A stretch of DNA of 50,195 bases, taken from Candidatus Magasanikiibacteriota bacterium (GTDB lineage: Bacteria > Patescibacteriota > Patescibacteriia > Magasanikbacterales > GWA2-37-8). Both the position numbers and the translations under genes were made by a program. The stretch spans positions 1 through 50,195 of the forward strand of contig SICD01000003.1 in NCBI GenBank assembly GCA_009694865.1, written 5' to 3'. The notes under the pieces are model-generated. The model worked only from the letters and a program-made list of their open reading frames with translations, was not told the DNA's origin and made no database searches. This document shows, piece after piece, positions 36,133 to 44,983 of this stretch. Every line of letters starts with the position of its first letter. Position 1 is the stretch's first letter.

Positions 36133-38034
36133 ATGACCGACGAAACTCCGCTGACCGCAAACATTCCACTCTCGAAAAATGAACCGCCCAAAAAAAAACG
36201 GGCTCCGGTTAAACGGCGCACGCCAACCAACACTAAAAAACCAGCCTCCGCGGAAAAATCAGTATCACGGTCCGAAGTTGACCAGACTCTAACGTCTTTA
36301 TATGCCAACAACAGTTCCGATAATGATGTCCGAACAATAAAAATTAAAAAATCTTCTTTCCTTGGCCGTCTCTTCTCACGTCTCTTGATAGCCGTAATAA
36401 TCATTGGACTAATTATGTGGGTTGGGACAAAATTAAACTATAATAATAAAATTACCAGCAAAGAATCAAGTCTAAAAGTTGAAATCCAAGGGCCCAGCGA
36501 AGTTGTTCTTGGCGCTGAAAATACCTTTACTGTTTTTTTTACCAACAACGATTCCGTTCCCCTAACCAATATTACCCTTAATATCAAATACCCCGGCGGT
36601 TTTGTTTTAATCTCCAGTTCTTTGCCCGCCACTAACGACAAACAGAACGAGTGGTCGCTAGGGACACTGGCCCCACACGCGGCGAGCTCTCTCACGCTCA
36701 TTGGAGCAGAATTTGCTCCCCTTGGACAAAATGAATCATGGCGAACGTTTATCAAATTTCACCCCAGCAACTTTAATTCCGAACTCCAAACCACCGCTAC
36801 ACTCCCCCTAGCAGTAAAAAGCTCCCCGCTCTCCGTAACTATCACCGGCCCCGACACAGCATCGGTTGGAAAGGATGTTGCCTATACATTTACCGTTAAA
36901 AATGACAGTAAAACACCATTTCTTAATCTCTCACTCGCGCCAGAATGGGGGGGGAATTTTTCTATCACTTCATCTACGCCGCCCTTGGTTAAAAATCGCT
37001 GGATGACTTCAGCCGTCCCTAAGGTCGGCATATTCAAACTGCTGGGTAAGTTCACTGATGCCGCCAACGCGACCAGCTCAATCTCCGCCCGCCTTTCCCT
37101 CACCCCAGAAGGCGCGGCGATGCCACTAACGGTTGGCGACGCCACCCTCTTAACAACCATCAATAAAAATAATATTGATTTAAACATGGCTATCAACGGC
37201 ATCATCGGCAATTTTTCGGCCGCTCCCGGAGACATTCTAAACACTACCGTCCGTCTAAAAAATAACAGCGACCATGATTTAAAAAATGGGATAATTTCCC
37301 TAGCCTTTGATGCTCCGGCCAATGACAAAAAACAAAGCCTGCTCGACTGGAACGAACTAATTGAACCTTACAACGCGAATGTCTTTGGCAAACAACTGGA
37401 GGGCGGACTGCGTCGCGGTACTATTTCCTGGGATAGTAAAAAAATTCCCGGCCTGGCTAAAATAAAACCCGGCGACGAAATTACCATTGATGTTCGCCTG
37501 CCCATAAAATCCGGAAAAAACTTTGATCTCTCGGCGCTGACTCAAAATACAATACTCGCGAGTGGCAGTTTCACCTACAACGGCACAACTGGCGCTGAGG
37601 AATCGCTTCTGACGAACAGCCCAGCCATTACGCTTAATTCTGATCTTGATTTGAGCGTGCAAAACAAAGTCGGAACAAACAGCGACGGCCAAAAACAATT
37701 TAGCGAACAATGGTTGCTTACCAACTCTTTCCATCAGCTTAAAAATATTACCCTCTCTGCCGATGTCTTTGGCGATGTGCTTTTTTCCTACGCCAGCTCA
37801 TCGGTCGGCGCCGGCACCGTCAACTATGACACCCCCAACAAAAAACTCACCTGGCATATTCCCGACATGCCCGTGAGCGTGGACACATTGGCGTTTCCTT
37901 TTTCCATAATTATAAACAAAAATAATCCCACCCAGAATACCCTCATCGCTAAAGTCCACGTCAGCGCCGAAGATACCGTCACCGGCCAAACTATCGATTT
38001 CTTTGGCGACGAAATTTCACTCCCTACTAACTAA
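36133..38034 (+). CDS. Membrane-anchored extracellular protein with Ig-like/CARDB-type repeats
   Basis: Single TM (LLIAVIIIGLIMWVG), then repeated GPSEVVLGAENTFTVFFTNNDSVPLTNITLNI / GPDTASVGKDVAYTFTVKNDSKTPFLNLSL modules. Confidence 0.75.
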   Translation: MTDETPLTANIPLSKNEPPKKKRAPVKRRTPTNTKKPASAEKSVSRSEVDQTLTSLYANNSSDNDVRTIKIKKSSFLGRLFSRLLIAVIIIGLIMWVGTKLNYNNKITSKESSLKVEIQGPSEVVLGAENTFTVFFTNNDSVPLTNITLNIKYPGGFVLISSSLPATNDKQNEWSLGTLAPHAASSLTLIGAEFAPLGQNESWRTFIKFHPSNFNSELQTTATLPLAVKSSPLSVTITGPDTASVGKDVAYTFTVKNDSKTPFLNLSLAPEWGGNFSITSSTPPLVKNRWMTSAVPKVGIFKLLGKFTDAANATSSISARLSLTPEGAAMPLTVGDATLLTTINKNNIDLNMAINGIIGNFSAAPGDILNTTVRLKNNSDHDLKNGIISLAFDAPANDKKQSLLDWNELIEPYNANVFGKQLEGGLRRGTISWDSKKIPGLAKIKPGDEITIDVRLPIKSGKNFDLSALTQNTILASGSFTYNGTTGAEESLLTNSPAITLNSDLDLSVQNKVGTNSDGQKQFSEQWLLTNSFHQLKNITLSADVFGDVLFSYASSSVGAGTVNYDTPNKKLTWHIPDMPVSVDTLAFPFSIIINKNNPTQNTLIAKVHVSAEDTVTGQTIDFFGDEISLPTN

Positions 38035-38967
38035 AAAATTCTTCACTAATTTTTCCGCCGCGGTAACAAATTCGTCTGTAATCCAATTAATTCGCTGATC
38101 TCGTTTAAACCAGGTCAGCTGTCGTTTCGCGTAACGCCGCGTTTCTGTCTTAATAATAACGATAGCGTCTTCAAGCGTACATTCTCCCCGCCAATAACTC
38201 CCTATTTGCTTATACCCAATACTACTCATGCTCGGCAAATTCCAATCATAACATTGCTTCATCAAAATTTCAGTTTCTCTTACCAAACCACGCCTTATCT
38301 GTTCGTCAACGCGCCCCTCCAAACGCGCTATTAGTTCATTCTTTTCCCAAGCTAGTCCAATCTGCAAAGTGTTAACCAGCGGAGCGGCCATCCGGCGCTG
38401 ATGGACGAATGATTCACCGCTCAAAATATTCACTTCCAAAGCCCGCGTCACTCGGCGTGGATTATTCATATCAACAAATTTAGCGGCTTCGGGGTCAAGG
38501 CTTGTTAAAAGCGCGCGCAAGTCCGAAAGCGGCTTCTCTTCCAAACTCCGGCGTAATTTTTTATTGGGCGCGATTTTTGGCATATCCAAATTATCCACCA
38601 CCGCCCAAATATATAAGCCGGTGCCCCCCACTAAAAACGGGATTTTGCCCCGCGCGGTAATATCTTGAATCGCCGCGCACGCCAAGGCTTTAAATTCCGC
38701 CACGCTCATCTCATACCCGGGATCAACCATGTCCATTCCATAATGCGGGATCCCCTCGACCACATATATTGCCCGCCCACCAACCGTTTGCCATTCCCCA
38801 GCGGGCTTAGCGGTACCAATATCCATCTTTTTAAAAATCTGGCGCGAATCCGCGGAAATAATTTCGCCATTAAATTTTCGCGCTAACGAAATGGCCAAAT
38901 CCGTCTTGCCAGAAGCCGTAGGGCCAAGTATAACGACTAATTTAGGAAGGTGATTTTTCATATACAC
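38017..38967 (-). CDS. miaA: tRNA dimethylallyltransferase
   Basis: VVILGPTASGKTDLAISLARKFNGEIISADSRQIFKKMDIGTAKP, FLVGGTGLYIWAVVDN. Confidence 0.96.
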   Translation of the reverse strand: MYMKNHLPKLVVILGPTASGKTDLAISLARKFNGEIISADSRQIFKKMDIGTAKPAGEWQTVGGRAIYVVEGIPHYGMDMVDPGYEMSVAEFKALACAAIQDITARGKIPFLVGGTGLYIWAVVDNLDMPKIAPNKKLRRSLEEKPLSDLRALLTSLDPEAAKFVDMNNPRRVTRALEVNILSGESFVHQRRMAAPLVNTLQIGLAWEKNELIARLEGRVDEQIRRGLVRETEILMKQCYDWNLPSMSSIGYKQIGSYWRGECTLEDAIVIIKTETRRYAKRQLTWFKRDQRINWITDEFVTAAEKLVKNFLVSRE

Positions 38968-39012
38968 ACTATTCTAATCGCCATCTGCTAAACCGTCAAA
39001 TACTCCAACCAC

Positions 39013-39041
39013 TTGACAAACGGTCAATTTTATGCTATAAT
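39013..39041 (+). promoter_or_regulatory. Consensus sigma70 promoter of the small transcription unit
   Basis: TTGACA-N17-TATAAT. Confidence 0.88.
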
Positions 39042-39052
39042 TACTCTTGTAA

Positions 39053-39102
39053 TTGGCTTAAATAAGCCAAATTAGCTAATCTTAGGTCCCTGCCTAAGCC
39101 AA
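39053..39102 (+). promoter_or_regulatory. Structured leader with two alternative helices
   Basis: TTGGCTTA (39053-39060) can pair with AAGCCAA at 39064-39070 or with TAAGCCAA at 39095-39102; CTTAGG/CCTAAG hairpin at 39081-39098. Confidence 0.6.
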
Positions 39103-39121
39103 GCTTTAATCTTTACATACT

Positions 39122-39211
39122 ATGGGAGAAGTAGCTAACCCAGCGGAAAACCAGCTCTTTAGAGTAAAAACACCTGAAGAAAAATTTTTTGACGATTCCG
39201 CTTTTAACTAA
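39122..39211 (+). CDS. Putative 29-aa small protein MGEVANPAENQLFRVKTPEEKFFDDSAFN
   Basis: ATG to TAA read directly; between a consensus promoter and a strong terminator; no competing gene. Confidence 0.5.
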   Translation: MGEVANPAENQLFRVKTPEEKFFDDSAFN

Positions 39212-39233
39212 CAGATTCTCACAACCTCTATAC

Positions 39234-39270
39234 AAAAAAATCTCTCCCGATTATTTGGGAGAGATTTTTT
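39234..39270. terminator. Bidirectional intrinsic terminator
   Basis: aaaaaatctctccc-gattattt-gggagagatttttt. Confidence 0.9.
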
Positions 39271-39272
39271 AT

Positions 39273-41027
39273 TTACCGTCTTTCTCGTATTTCTGCTTTT
39301 ACCTTTTCAATAAATTCATTCTTAACCATCTTCAATTGTTCCTCGACACCACGCACGCGTATCGTCCATTCTCCGCCTTCGAGCTCCCTGTCCCCCACCA
39401 CCACAATATACGGAATTTTTTGTTTAGCCGCATTGCGCACTTTTTTACCAATAGATTCATCAGCATCATCCATCGCAGCGCGGATACCGGCCCTCTGAAA
39501 TTCCTCCAAAAGTTTTTTGGCTCCATCCACGTGCTTTTCAGAAACCGGCGCGAGCATTACCTGCACGGGTGAAAGCCAAACCGGAAACGCGCCGGCGTAG
39601 TGTTCGATAAGAAACGCCATAATGCGCTCAATCGCTCCGATGGAAGATCGATGGACTACCACCGCCCGTTTTTCCGTTCCGTCTTCGGCGTTATATTTCA
39701 AATCAAACCGCTCTGGCATGCACAGATCATACTGCACAGTAAAGGCGGTGTCTTCCTTGCCGTTCACGTTTTTCATCTGAATATCCACTTTCGGACCATA
39801 AAAGGCGGCTTCGCCAGGCGCTTCCACAAAACGACTACCCCGAGCAGTCAAATGCTTTCGGAGCAAATCTTCTGCCTTCTCCCAACCCGCGTCATTCTTG
39901 TAATATTTTTCTGAATTGGAGCGGTCGCCGAGTGAAAGCCGATACCAATACTCGGTGCCGTGTACCAAACCAAATACGCCAGCGATATATTCAATCAAAT
40001 CTAACGCCTTGCCCACTTCCGCCACGGCTTGCTCTTCCGAAGCACAAATAATGTGGGCATCAGCGAGGCAAAATGCGCGGACTCGCTGTAAACCGGAAAG
40101 CTCGCCCGATTGTTCGTAACGATACAACTGCGCCAATTCCGCAATTCTCACCGGCAATTCGCGGTAGCTGTGCGGTTTACGGAGGTAGAGCTCAAAATGA
40201 TGCGGGCAGGTCATGGGTCGGAGCATGAATTCCTCGTCATCAATTTTTATGGGCGCGTACATGGAATCTTTATAGTGCGGATAATGCCCGGATTTTTTAT
40301 ACAAATCAAGCTTGGCAATATCCGGCGTTCTCACGTGCAAATACCCGCGACGAAGTTCCTCATCAACAATAAACCGCTCCAATTCACGCCGTATCGTGGC
40401 GCCTTTTTCCGTCCACAAGGGCAACCCTTTGCCGACGCTTTCGGAAAAAGTAAATAAATCCAGCTCCTTGCCCAATTTTTTATGGTCTCGCATTTTAGCT
40501 TCTTCCAACATCGTTAAATGTTTCTGAAGTTCATCTTTAGTTGGAAAACAGGTGCCATAAATGCGCGTCAGCATTTTATTTTTCTCACTCCCGCGCCAAT
40601 ACGCTCCTGCCACGGACATGAGTTTAAAATGTTTAATTTCATCTTTAGGGTGTTCCAAATGCCCGCCTTTGCAGAGGTCGAGAAATTCACCCTGCTTGGT
40701 TTCGGTAATCATTTTCCCCTGCATCGCAAACTCATCAATCAATTCGGATTTATAAATATTCCAAGCAAAATCTTTTTTCGCCTGCGCTACCGGCACTTCT
40801 TGAATAGCAAAAGTATCCCAAGTTTTTAAAACTTCTCGCATCTTATTTTCTATTTTCTCAAAATCTTCCTCGGAGATTTTTACCTCTCCCATATCAAAAT
40901 CCTGATAAAAACCGTCCTCTATGGAAGGGCCAATGGCATTTTGCGCGCTCGGCCAAATACTTCGCACGGAGGCGGCCAAAAGATGAGCGCAGGAGTGGCG
41001 GAGATTGTTTAGGTGTTCTTGGTCCAT
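39273..41027 (-). CDS. thrS: Threonyl-tRNA synthetase lacking an N-terminal TGS domain
   Basis: LRHSCAHLLAASVRSIWP, GPSIEDGFYQDFDM, HPKDEIKHFKLMSVAGAYWRGSEKNKMLTRIYGTCF, MRPMTCPHHFELY, ELAQLYRYEQSGELSGLQRVRAFCLADAHI. Confidence 0.97.
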   Translation of the reverse strand: MDQEHLNNLRHSCAHLLAASVRSIWPSAQNAIGPSIEDGFYQDFDMGEVKISEEDFEKIENKMREVLKTWDTFAIQEVPVAQAKKDFAWNIYKSELIDEFAMQGKMITETKQGEFLDLCKGGHLEHPKDEIKHFKLMSVAGAYWRGSEKNKMLTRIYGTCFPTKDELQKHLTMLEEAKMRDHKKLGKELDLFTFSESVGKGLPLWTEKGATIRRELERFIVDEELRRGYLHVRTPDIAKLDLYKKSGHYPHYKDSMYAPIKIDDEEFMLRPMTCPHHFELYLRKPHSYRELPVRIAELAQLYRYEQSGELSGLQRVRAFCLADAHIICASEEQAVAEVGKALDLIEYIAGVFGLVHGTEYWYRLSLGDRSNSEKYYKNDAGWEKAEDLLRKHLTARGSRFVEAPGEAAFYGPKVDIQMKNVNGKEDTAFTVQYDLCMPERFDLKYNAEDGTEKRAVVVHRSSIGAIERIMAFLIEHYAGAFPVWLSPVQVMLAPVSEKHVDGAKKLLEEFQRAGIRAAMDDADESIGKKVRNAAKQKIPYIVVVGDRELEGGEWTIRVRGVEEQLKMVKNEFIEKVKAEIRERR

Positions 41028-41052
41028 AGCGTTGAGATTTCAACTATATAAA

Positions 41053-41478
41053 TTAATTATATTCTTCATACTCAATTTTCATCCCGCCTCTCTCAAACTC
41101 CCCAACCAATTCATTTATAACCTGACCATAATTAAGAAACACCGGAATGGTAAAATTCGATCCTTCTTCTCTCGCTAATTCCACTATTTTATTTGCTACA
41201 GCCAAATATGATGGTGGGCCAGATTTTTCGAAAACAGAAAAACTGATTCTTTGTTCTATGGCTAAACGTAAATTTTCGTTAGTACAGTGCCCGCGCAACA
41301 ATTTAATACACTTAAGTTTTTGGGCCGGGCTGCCTTCAAATTTTTTTATAATTATTCTGTATTGCTTAATTGTTTCCGACTTATCTTTTGCGGAGTCTTC
41401 TCTGCGCTGTTTATTTGCTGCCTCCCTCAAGTACGCAAAAGGGTCTTCATTACGAGTAGAAAATGGTGGTTTGGACAT
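41053..41478 (-). CDS. Hypothetical protein, first gene after the T-box-like leader
   Basis: 141-aa ORF MSKPPFSTRNEDPFAYLREAANKQRRED... Confidence 0.65.
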   Translation of the reverse strand: MSKPPFSTRNEDPFAYLREAANKQRREDSAKDKSETIKQYRIIIKKFEGSPAQKLKCIKLLRGHCTNENLRLAIEQRISFSVFEKSGPPSYLAVANKIVELAREEGSNFTIPVFLNYGQVINELVGEFERGGMKIEYEEYN

Positions 41479-41495
41479 AAATAAGAGTTAAAAAT

Positions 41496-41682
41496 AAAAA
41501 AAACCCGATAAGCCTAAAACAGGCCGTATCGGGGTCTGTGATAAATCACGGACGGTTCCACCCGAAAGTTTCGCTCATTCACCAGCTGTCATCCCGACCG
41601 AAGTGCAGGGATCCCTCGACTTCGCTCGGGATGACAGTTGAATTTATTCACAGCGAGATTGGTAGTCTCGCATCAACCAGAC
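41496..41682 (-). promoter_or_regulatory. T-box-like riboswitch (predicted tRNA-Thr sensing) with terminator/antiterminator
   Basis: Minus strand: hairpin GCGAGA-CUACCAA-UCUCGC; T-box motif UCGGGUGGAACCGUCC; terminator CCCGAUA...UAUCGGG-UUUUUUUU; CCCGA can instead pair with UCGGG of the T-box motif; thrS is downstream. Confidence 0.78.
41588..41635. repeat. GTCAT...ATGAC palindromic element inside the T-box leader
   Basis: gtcatcccgaccgaagtgcagggatccctcgacttcgctcgggatgac. Confidence 0.85.
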
Positions 41683-41688
41683 TGAATC

Positions 41689-41717
41689 TACTATACAAAA
41701 TAATGAATTGACTGTCA
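41689..41717 (-). promoter_or_regulatory. Promoter of the T-box/thrS operon
   Basis: Minus strand TTGACA-N17-TATAGT. Confidence 0.78.
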
Positions 41718-41718
41718 A

Positions 41719-41762
41719 GGGATTGCCACGTCCCCCGCAGCTGCGGGGTCCTCGCAATGACA
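41719..41762. repeat. GTCAT-type palindromic element abutting the thrS operon promoter
   Basis: Minus strand gtcattgcgaggaccccgcagctgcgggggacgtggcaatccc. Confidence 0.75.
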
Positions 41763-41831
41763 CAATTGGCCGCCGCTCACAATCTTCTAATCTTTTCCGC
41801 CCGAGGCGGATCAGCCTTGGGCTGATAATCT

Positions 41832-42980
41832 TCACTGGACATTTTTTACGATCACTTTAATCTTATCCGGCACGCTCGGCGCGCTTAACATCCACGAGGG
41901 CGAAAACTTAACATCCACCTGGGCCACATGCTCCAGCCCCAAAACATAACGTTCAATATCGGCTTTTTTCTTGCTCAAAAAGTGTTCGGCGCTTAAGGCG
42001 TCCCCATTAGCCTCCAGCGTTACCCCCACATCTTGGCGGACGCTTAATTCAGCTGTGCCCTCTTTAGCGTTAAAACTAACCACCGTTACCTGCGGCGCGC
42101 CTGCGCCGGCCGCCACAAAGCGCTCGGCTCCCGCGTCAACTTTATCGGCAATTTGTTTATTTACCAAAGCGACAAGCTCGCTCGCGGTATAGCGCACCAC
42201 CACAATCGTGCTGGTACCGCTCACGGTAAAACCGGTCACTTCTTCACCGGCTTTGTGGTCAGCCTTGGCGTGGCTATCTAATACCGTTACAATCTGTGCC
42301 ATTTGATCATCGCTGTCTTTGAGACTCTTCCGAAACGCTTCTTCAACCTTTTGTTTATAGGCAAGTTCGGCGCTCTTAATATCATCGGCGCTTAAAATGG
42401 CTAAACTGGCCACGCCGCCGCTCATTGGGGCAGTACTCTCGGCAAAAATAACCTTTTGTTTGTCGGTAACCAGACCCGGAATAGTAAATGAACTGGGGGC
42501 AATATCATAGGCGGCGCCTTTTTGGTCCGCATACACCCGCGCCGTAATCTGGCCATTGGCCGGGACAGTAACACCTTCGCTTAATCGGAACAATGCCCCG
42601 CCCGGAGTGAGGAAACGCGTCGTTTTAACCAGGGACTGTGCGGTCTTGGTTTTATTAAAAATAACCACCGCGCCAGTCGCTATTCCCGCTACAGTCTTAT
42701 TGCCGGTCGGGTGAAAATCTTCGCTCCACGGAAAAATTTGAGATTGCACACTACCCACCACACTGCTCGCGGCCACCACTTTTGCGCCCACACCAACCGC
42801 CAAGGCGATGCTCTTGATGTCATTTTTCGCCACAATGGTAATGACGGCCTTTTTGGAGGTCATAAAAATAACCAGTGCCAAAAGAATAATAGTGACAGCC
42901 AAAAAAGATAAGGCAATAATTTTATAAAACTTCACCGATGGCTCCAAAGGAGGTTGAGTAGCAAGACGATACGTTATCAT
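41832..42980 (-). CDS. Membrane-anchored hypothetical protein with a baseplate-J-like region
   Basis: N-terminal TM; TTRFLTPGGALFRLSEGVTVPANGQITARVYADQKGAAYDIAPSSFTIPGL. Confidence 0.65.
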   Translation of the reverse strand: MITYRLATQPPLEPSVKFYKIIALSFLAVTIILLALVIFMTSKKAVITIVAKNDIKSIALAVGVGAKVVAASSVVGSVQSQIFPWSEDFHPTGNKTVAGIATGAVVIFNKTKTAQSLVKTTRFLTPGGALFRLSEGVTVPANGQITARVYADQKGAAYDIAPSSFTIPGLVTDKQKVIFAESTAPMSGGVASLAILSADDIKSAELAYKQKVEEAFRKSLKDSDDQMAQIVTVLDSHAKADHKAGEEVTGFTVSGTSTIVVVRYTASELVALVNKQIADKVDAGAERFVAAGAGAPQVTVVSFNAKEGTAELSVRQDVGVTLEANGDALSAEHFLSKKKADIERYVLGLEHVAQVDVKFSPSWMLSAPSVPDKIKVIVKNVQ

Positions 42981-43033
42981 AGATCAAAATACAGTAAAAA
43001 ATGATTACAATTATAGTATAACATAAAAATGCC

Positions 43034-43139
43034 AAAATCCCAATGACAAATGTCAAATCAAGCTCAAAATCCAAAAACGTGTCGTCAATTTGAACTTTGA
43101 CATTGATTTGGCATTTGAAATTTGTTATTTGAAATTCAC
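43034..43139. repeat. AT-rich palindromic intergenic element
   Basis: caatgacaaatgtcaaatcaagctcaaaatcc ... tttgacattgatttggcatttgaaatttgttatttg. Confidence 0.75.
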
Positions 43140-43140
43140 G

Positions 43141-44883
43141 TCATTCCGCCACCCGGAAAACTTCTTCAATCGTCGTAATTTTGTCCAAAGCCTTCAAAAG
43201 CCCGTCTTGCACCATCGTCACCATTCCATTTTTAACCGCCATTTCCTGGATGGTATATTCAGAAACTTTACTGCTCAAAATAACCTCTTCAATTTCTTTC
43301 GAGAGATGGAAAATTTCATAAATACTAATGCGCCCTTTATATCCCAAACCACTGCAAGCCGAGCACCCGGCGCCTTTATAAAAATGGAGATTATTTAGAT
43401 CAAACGATAGCTTTTCTTTTTCGGGCAATGCTTCCAAAATTCCTTTCACCCGCGCCAAACGTTCGGGGTCCAGCGTCTCTTCGATTTTGCAAACTTCGCA
43501 AATTCGACGCACCAAGCGTTGTCCAATCACCGCGTTAAGGGCCGGCGCGAGCAAAAACGGTTTGACCCCCATTGATAAAAACCTGGGGATAACCCCCGCC
43601 GCGCTGTTGGTGTGGATAGTGGACAGCATAAGATGACCGGTGAGCGCCGCTTGGATGGCGATTTCCGCGGTTTCTAAATCCCGAATTTCGCCGACCATGC
43701 AAATATCCGGATCTTGACGCAAAATACTGCGGAGCCCCTTGGCAAAACTATAATCATGGCTCGCGTCCACCTGGCTTTGGTTGATTCCATTCATTTTAAT
43801 TTCAATCGGGTCTTCCAAAGTAATAATTTTTACCCCAGGCTTATTTAATTCATGTAACACAGCGTACATAGTGGTAGTTTTACCACTACCCGTGGGACCA
43901 GTGGTAATAACCATGCCATTAGGACGTAAAATTTCCCGTTTTAATTCTTCGTACACTGTGCCGCGCAGACCCAGTTCATCAAAACTCACACCCTTACTGC
44001 CGCTATGCAAAATACGCATCACCACGCTCTCGCCATGAATAGTAGGCAAGGTCGAAACGCGAATATCCAGACTCCCCCCCGATAGTTGCAAAGTAACACG
44101 GCCATCCTGCGGACGATCGGTAACATTAATTTTAAGCGCCGCCAACAATTTTATGCGCGATACAAACCGTTGCCACTGCTCTTTTGGCAAATGCGCTACA
44201 TCGTGAAGGATACCATCAATACGATACCGAACGGCAATATCATCCTGCTCGGCCTCAATATGAATATCGGTAGCGTTAACCTTAAGCGCCGACGCCACCA
44301 CCAGCGTTAAAATATCGGTAATGGTAACATTGCGAAATGACTCCTCCAAACTTTGCAGATTATCCACCCCCGCCACATATTTTTCTAAATCTTCATCGGT
44401 AATAATAAAATCTTTCGAAATTGGTTTTACGATTGGTAAATTGCCATACAATTTTAAAACCCTTTCCAAACTATGCGGCGACATAAGATATGGCCTCACG
44501 GTGGCGTGAAATCGCTCGCCAAGCTGATACAAAACATCATCCAATTCCGACCGCGGCTCTACCACGCCCACCCGCATTTCTTCCGGCGTAAAATAAAAAC
44601 AGGCTATCCCCTCCGCGCGCGCCTGATTCTCGGGGATGGCTCGCAGTGCCTCCGCCGATACCGGAAACGCGCTCAAATCAATATGCGGCATCCCCAATTT
44701 ACGCGCCTCTTCCGCCACCAGTATTTCTTTTTCTTTCAAGGTAATTTCTTCCATTTTGCTCGCAAAAATTTGCTGGGCGCTGTGAGTAGTGTTGCCTTTA
44801 GCGCCCCGGGAACCGCCCGATGCTTTAGTTGGCACACCACTCTTGCTTCTGCTAATATCACTAATTGAAGGAAAATCGGACAT
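43141..44883 (-). CDS. pilB: GspE/PulE/PilB-family type II/IV pilus assembly ATPase
   Basis: GMVITTGPTGSGKTTTMYAVLHELNKPGVKIITLEDPIEIKMNGINQSQVDASHDYSFAKGLRSILRQDPDICMVGEIRDLETAEIAIQAALTGHLMLSTIHTN. Confidence 0.94.
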   Translation of the reverse strand: MSDFPSISDISRSKSGVPTKASGGSRGAKGNTTHSAQQIFASKMEEITLKEKEILVAEEARKLGMPHIDLSAFPVSAEALRAIPENQARAEGIACFYFTPEEMRVGVVEPRSELDDVLYQLGERFHATVRPYLMSPHSLERVLKLYGNLPIVKPISKDFIITDEDLEKYVAGVDNLQSLEESFRNVTITDILTLVVASALKVNATDIHIEAEQDDIAVRYRIDGILHDVAHLPKEQWQRFVSRIKLLAALKINVTDRPQDGRVTLQLSGGSLDIRVSTLPTIHGESVVMRILHSGSKGVSFDELGLRGTVYEELKREILRPNGMVITTGPTGSGKTTTMYAVLHELNKPGVKIITLEDPIEIKMNGINQSQVDASHDYSFAKGLRSILRQDPDICMVGEIRDLETAEIAIQAALTGHLMLSTIHTNSAAGVIPRFLSMGVKPFLLAPALNAVIGQRLVRRICEVCKIEETLDPERLARVKGILEALPEKEKLSFDLNNLHFYKGAGCSACSGLGYKGRISIYEIFHLSKEIEEVILSSKVSEYTIQEMAVKNGMVTMVQDGLLKALDKITTIEEVFRVAE

Positions 44884-44983
44884 ATGATTTTACTCTCGCG
44901 AGGAAAATCACTTCGCAGCGACCCACCGGGAGCGGAGAAGATTCCTCTGAAACATATAATTAAAAAATCCTAAATTCGAATAT

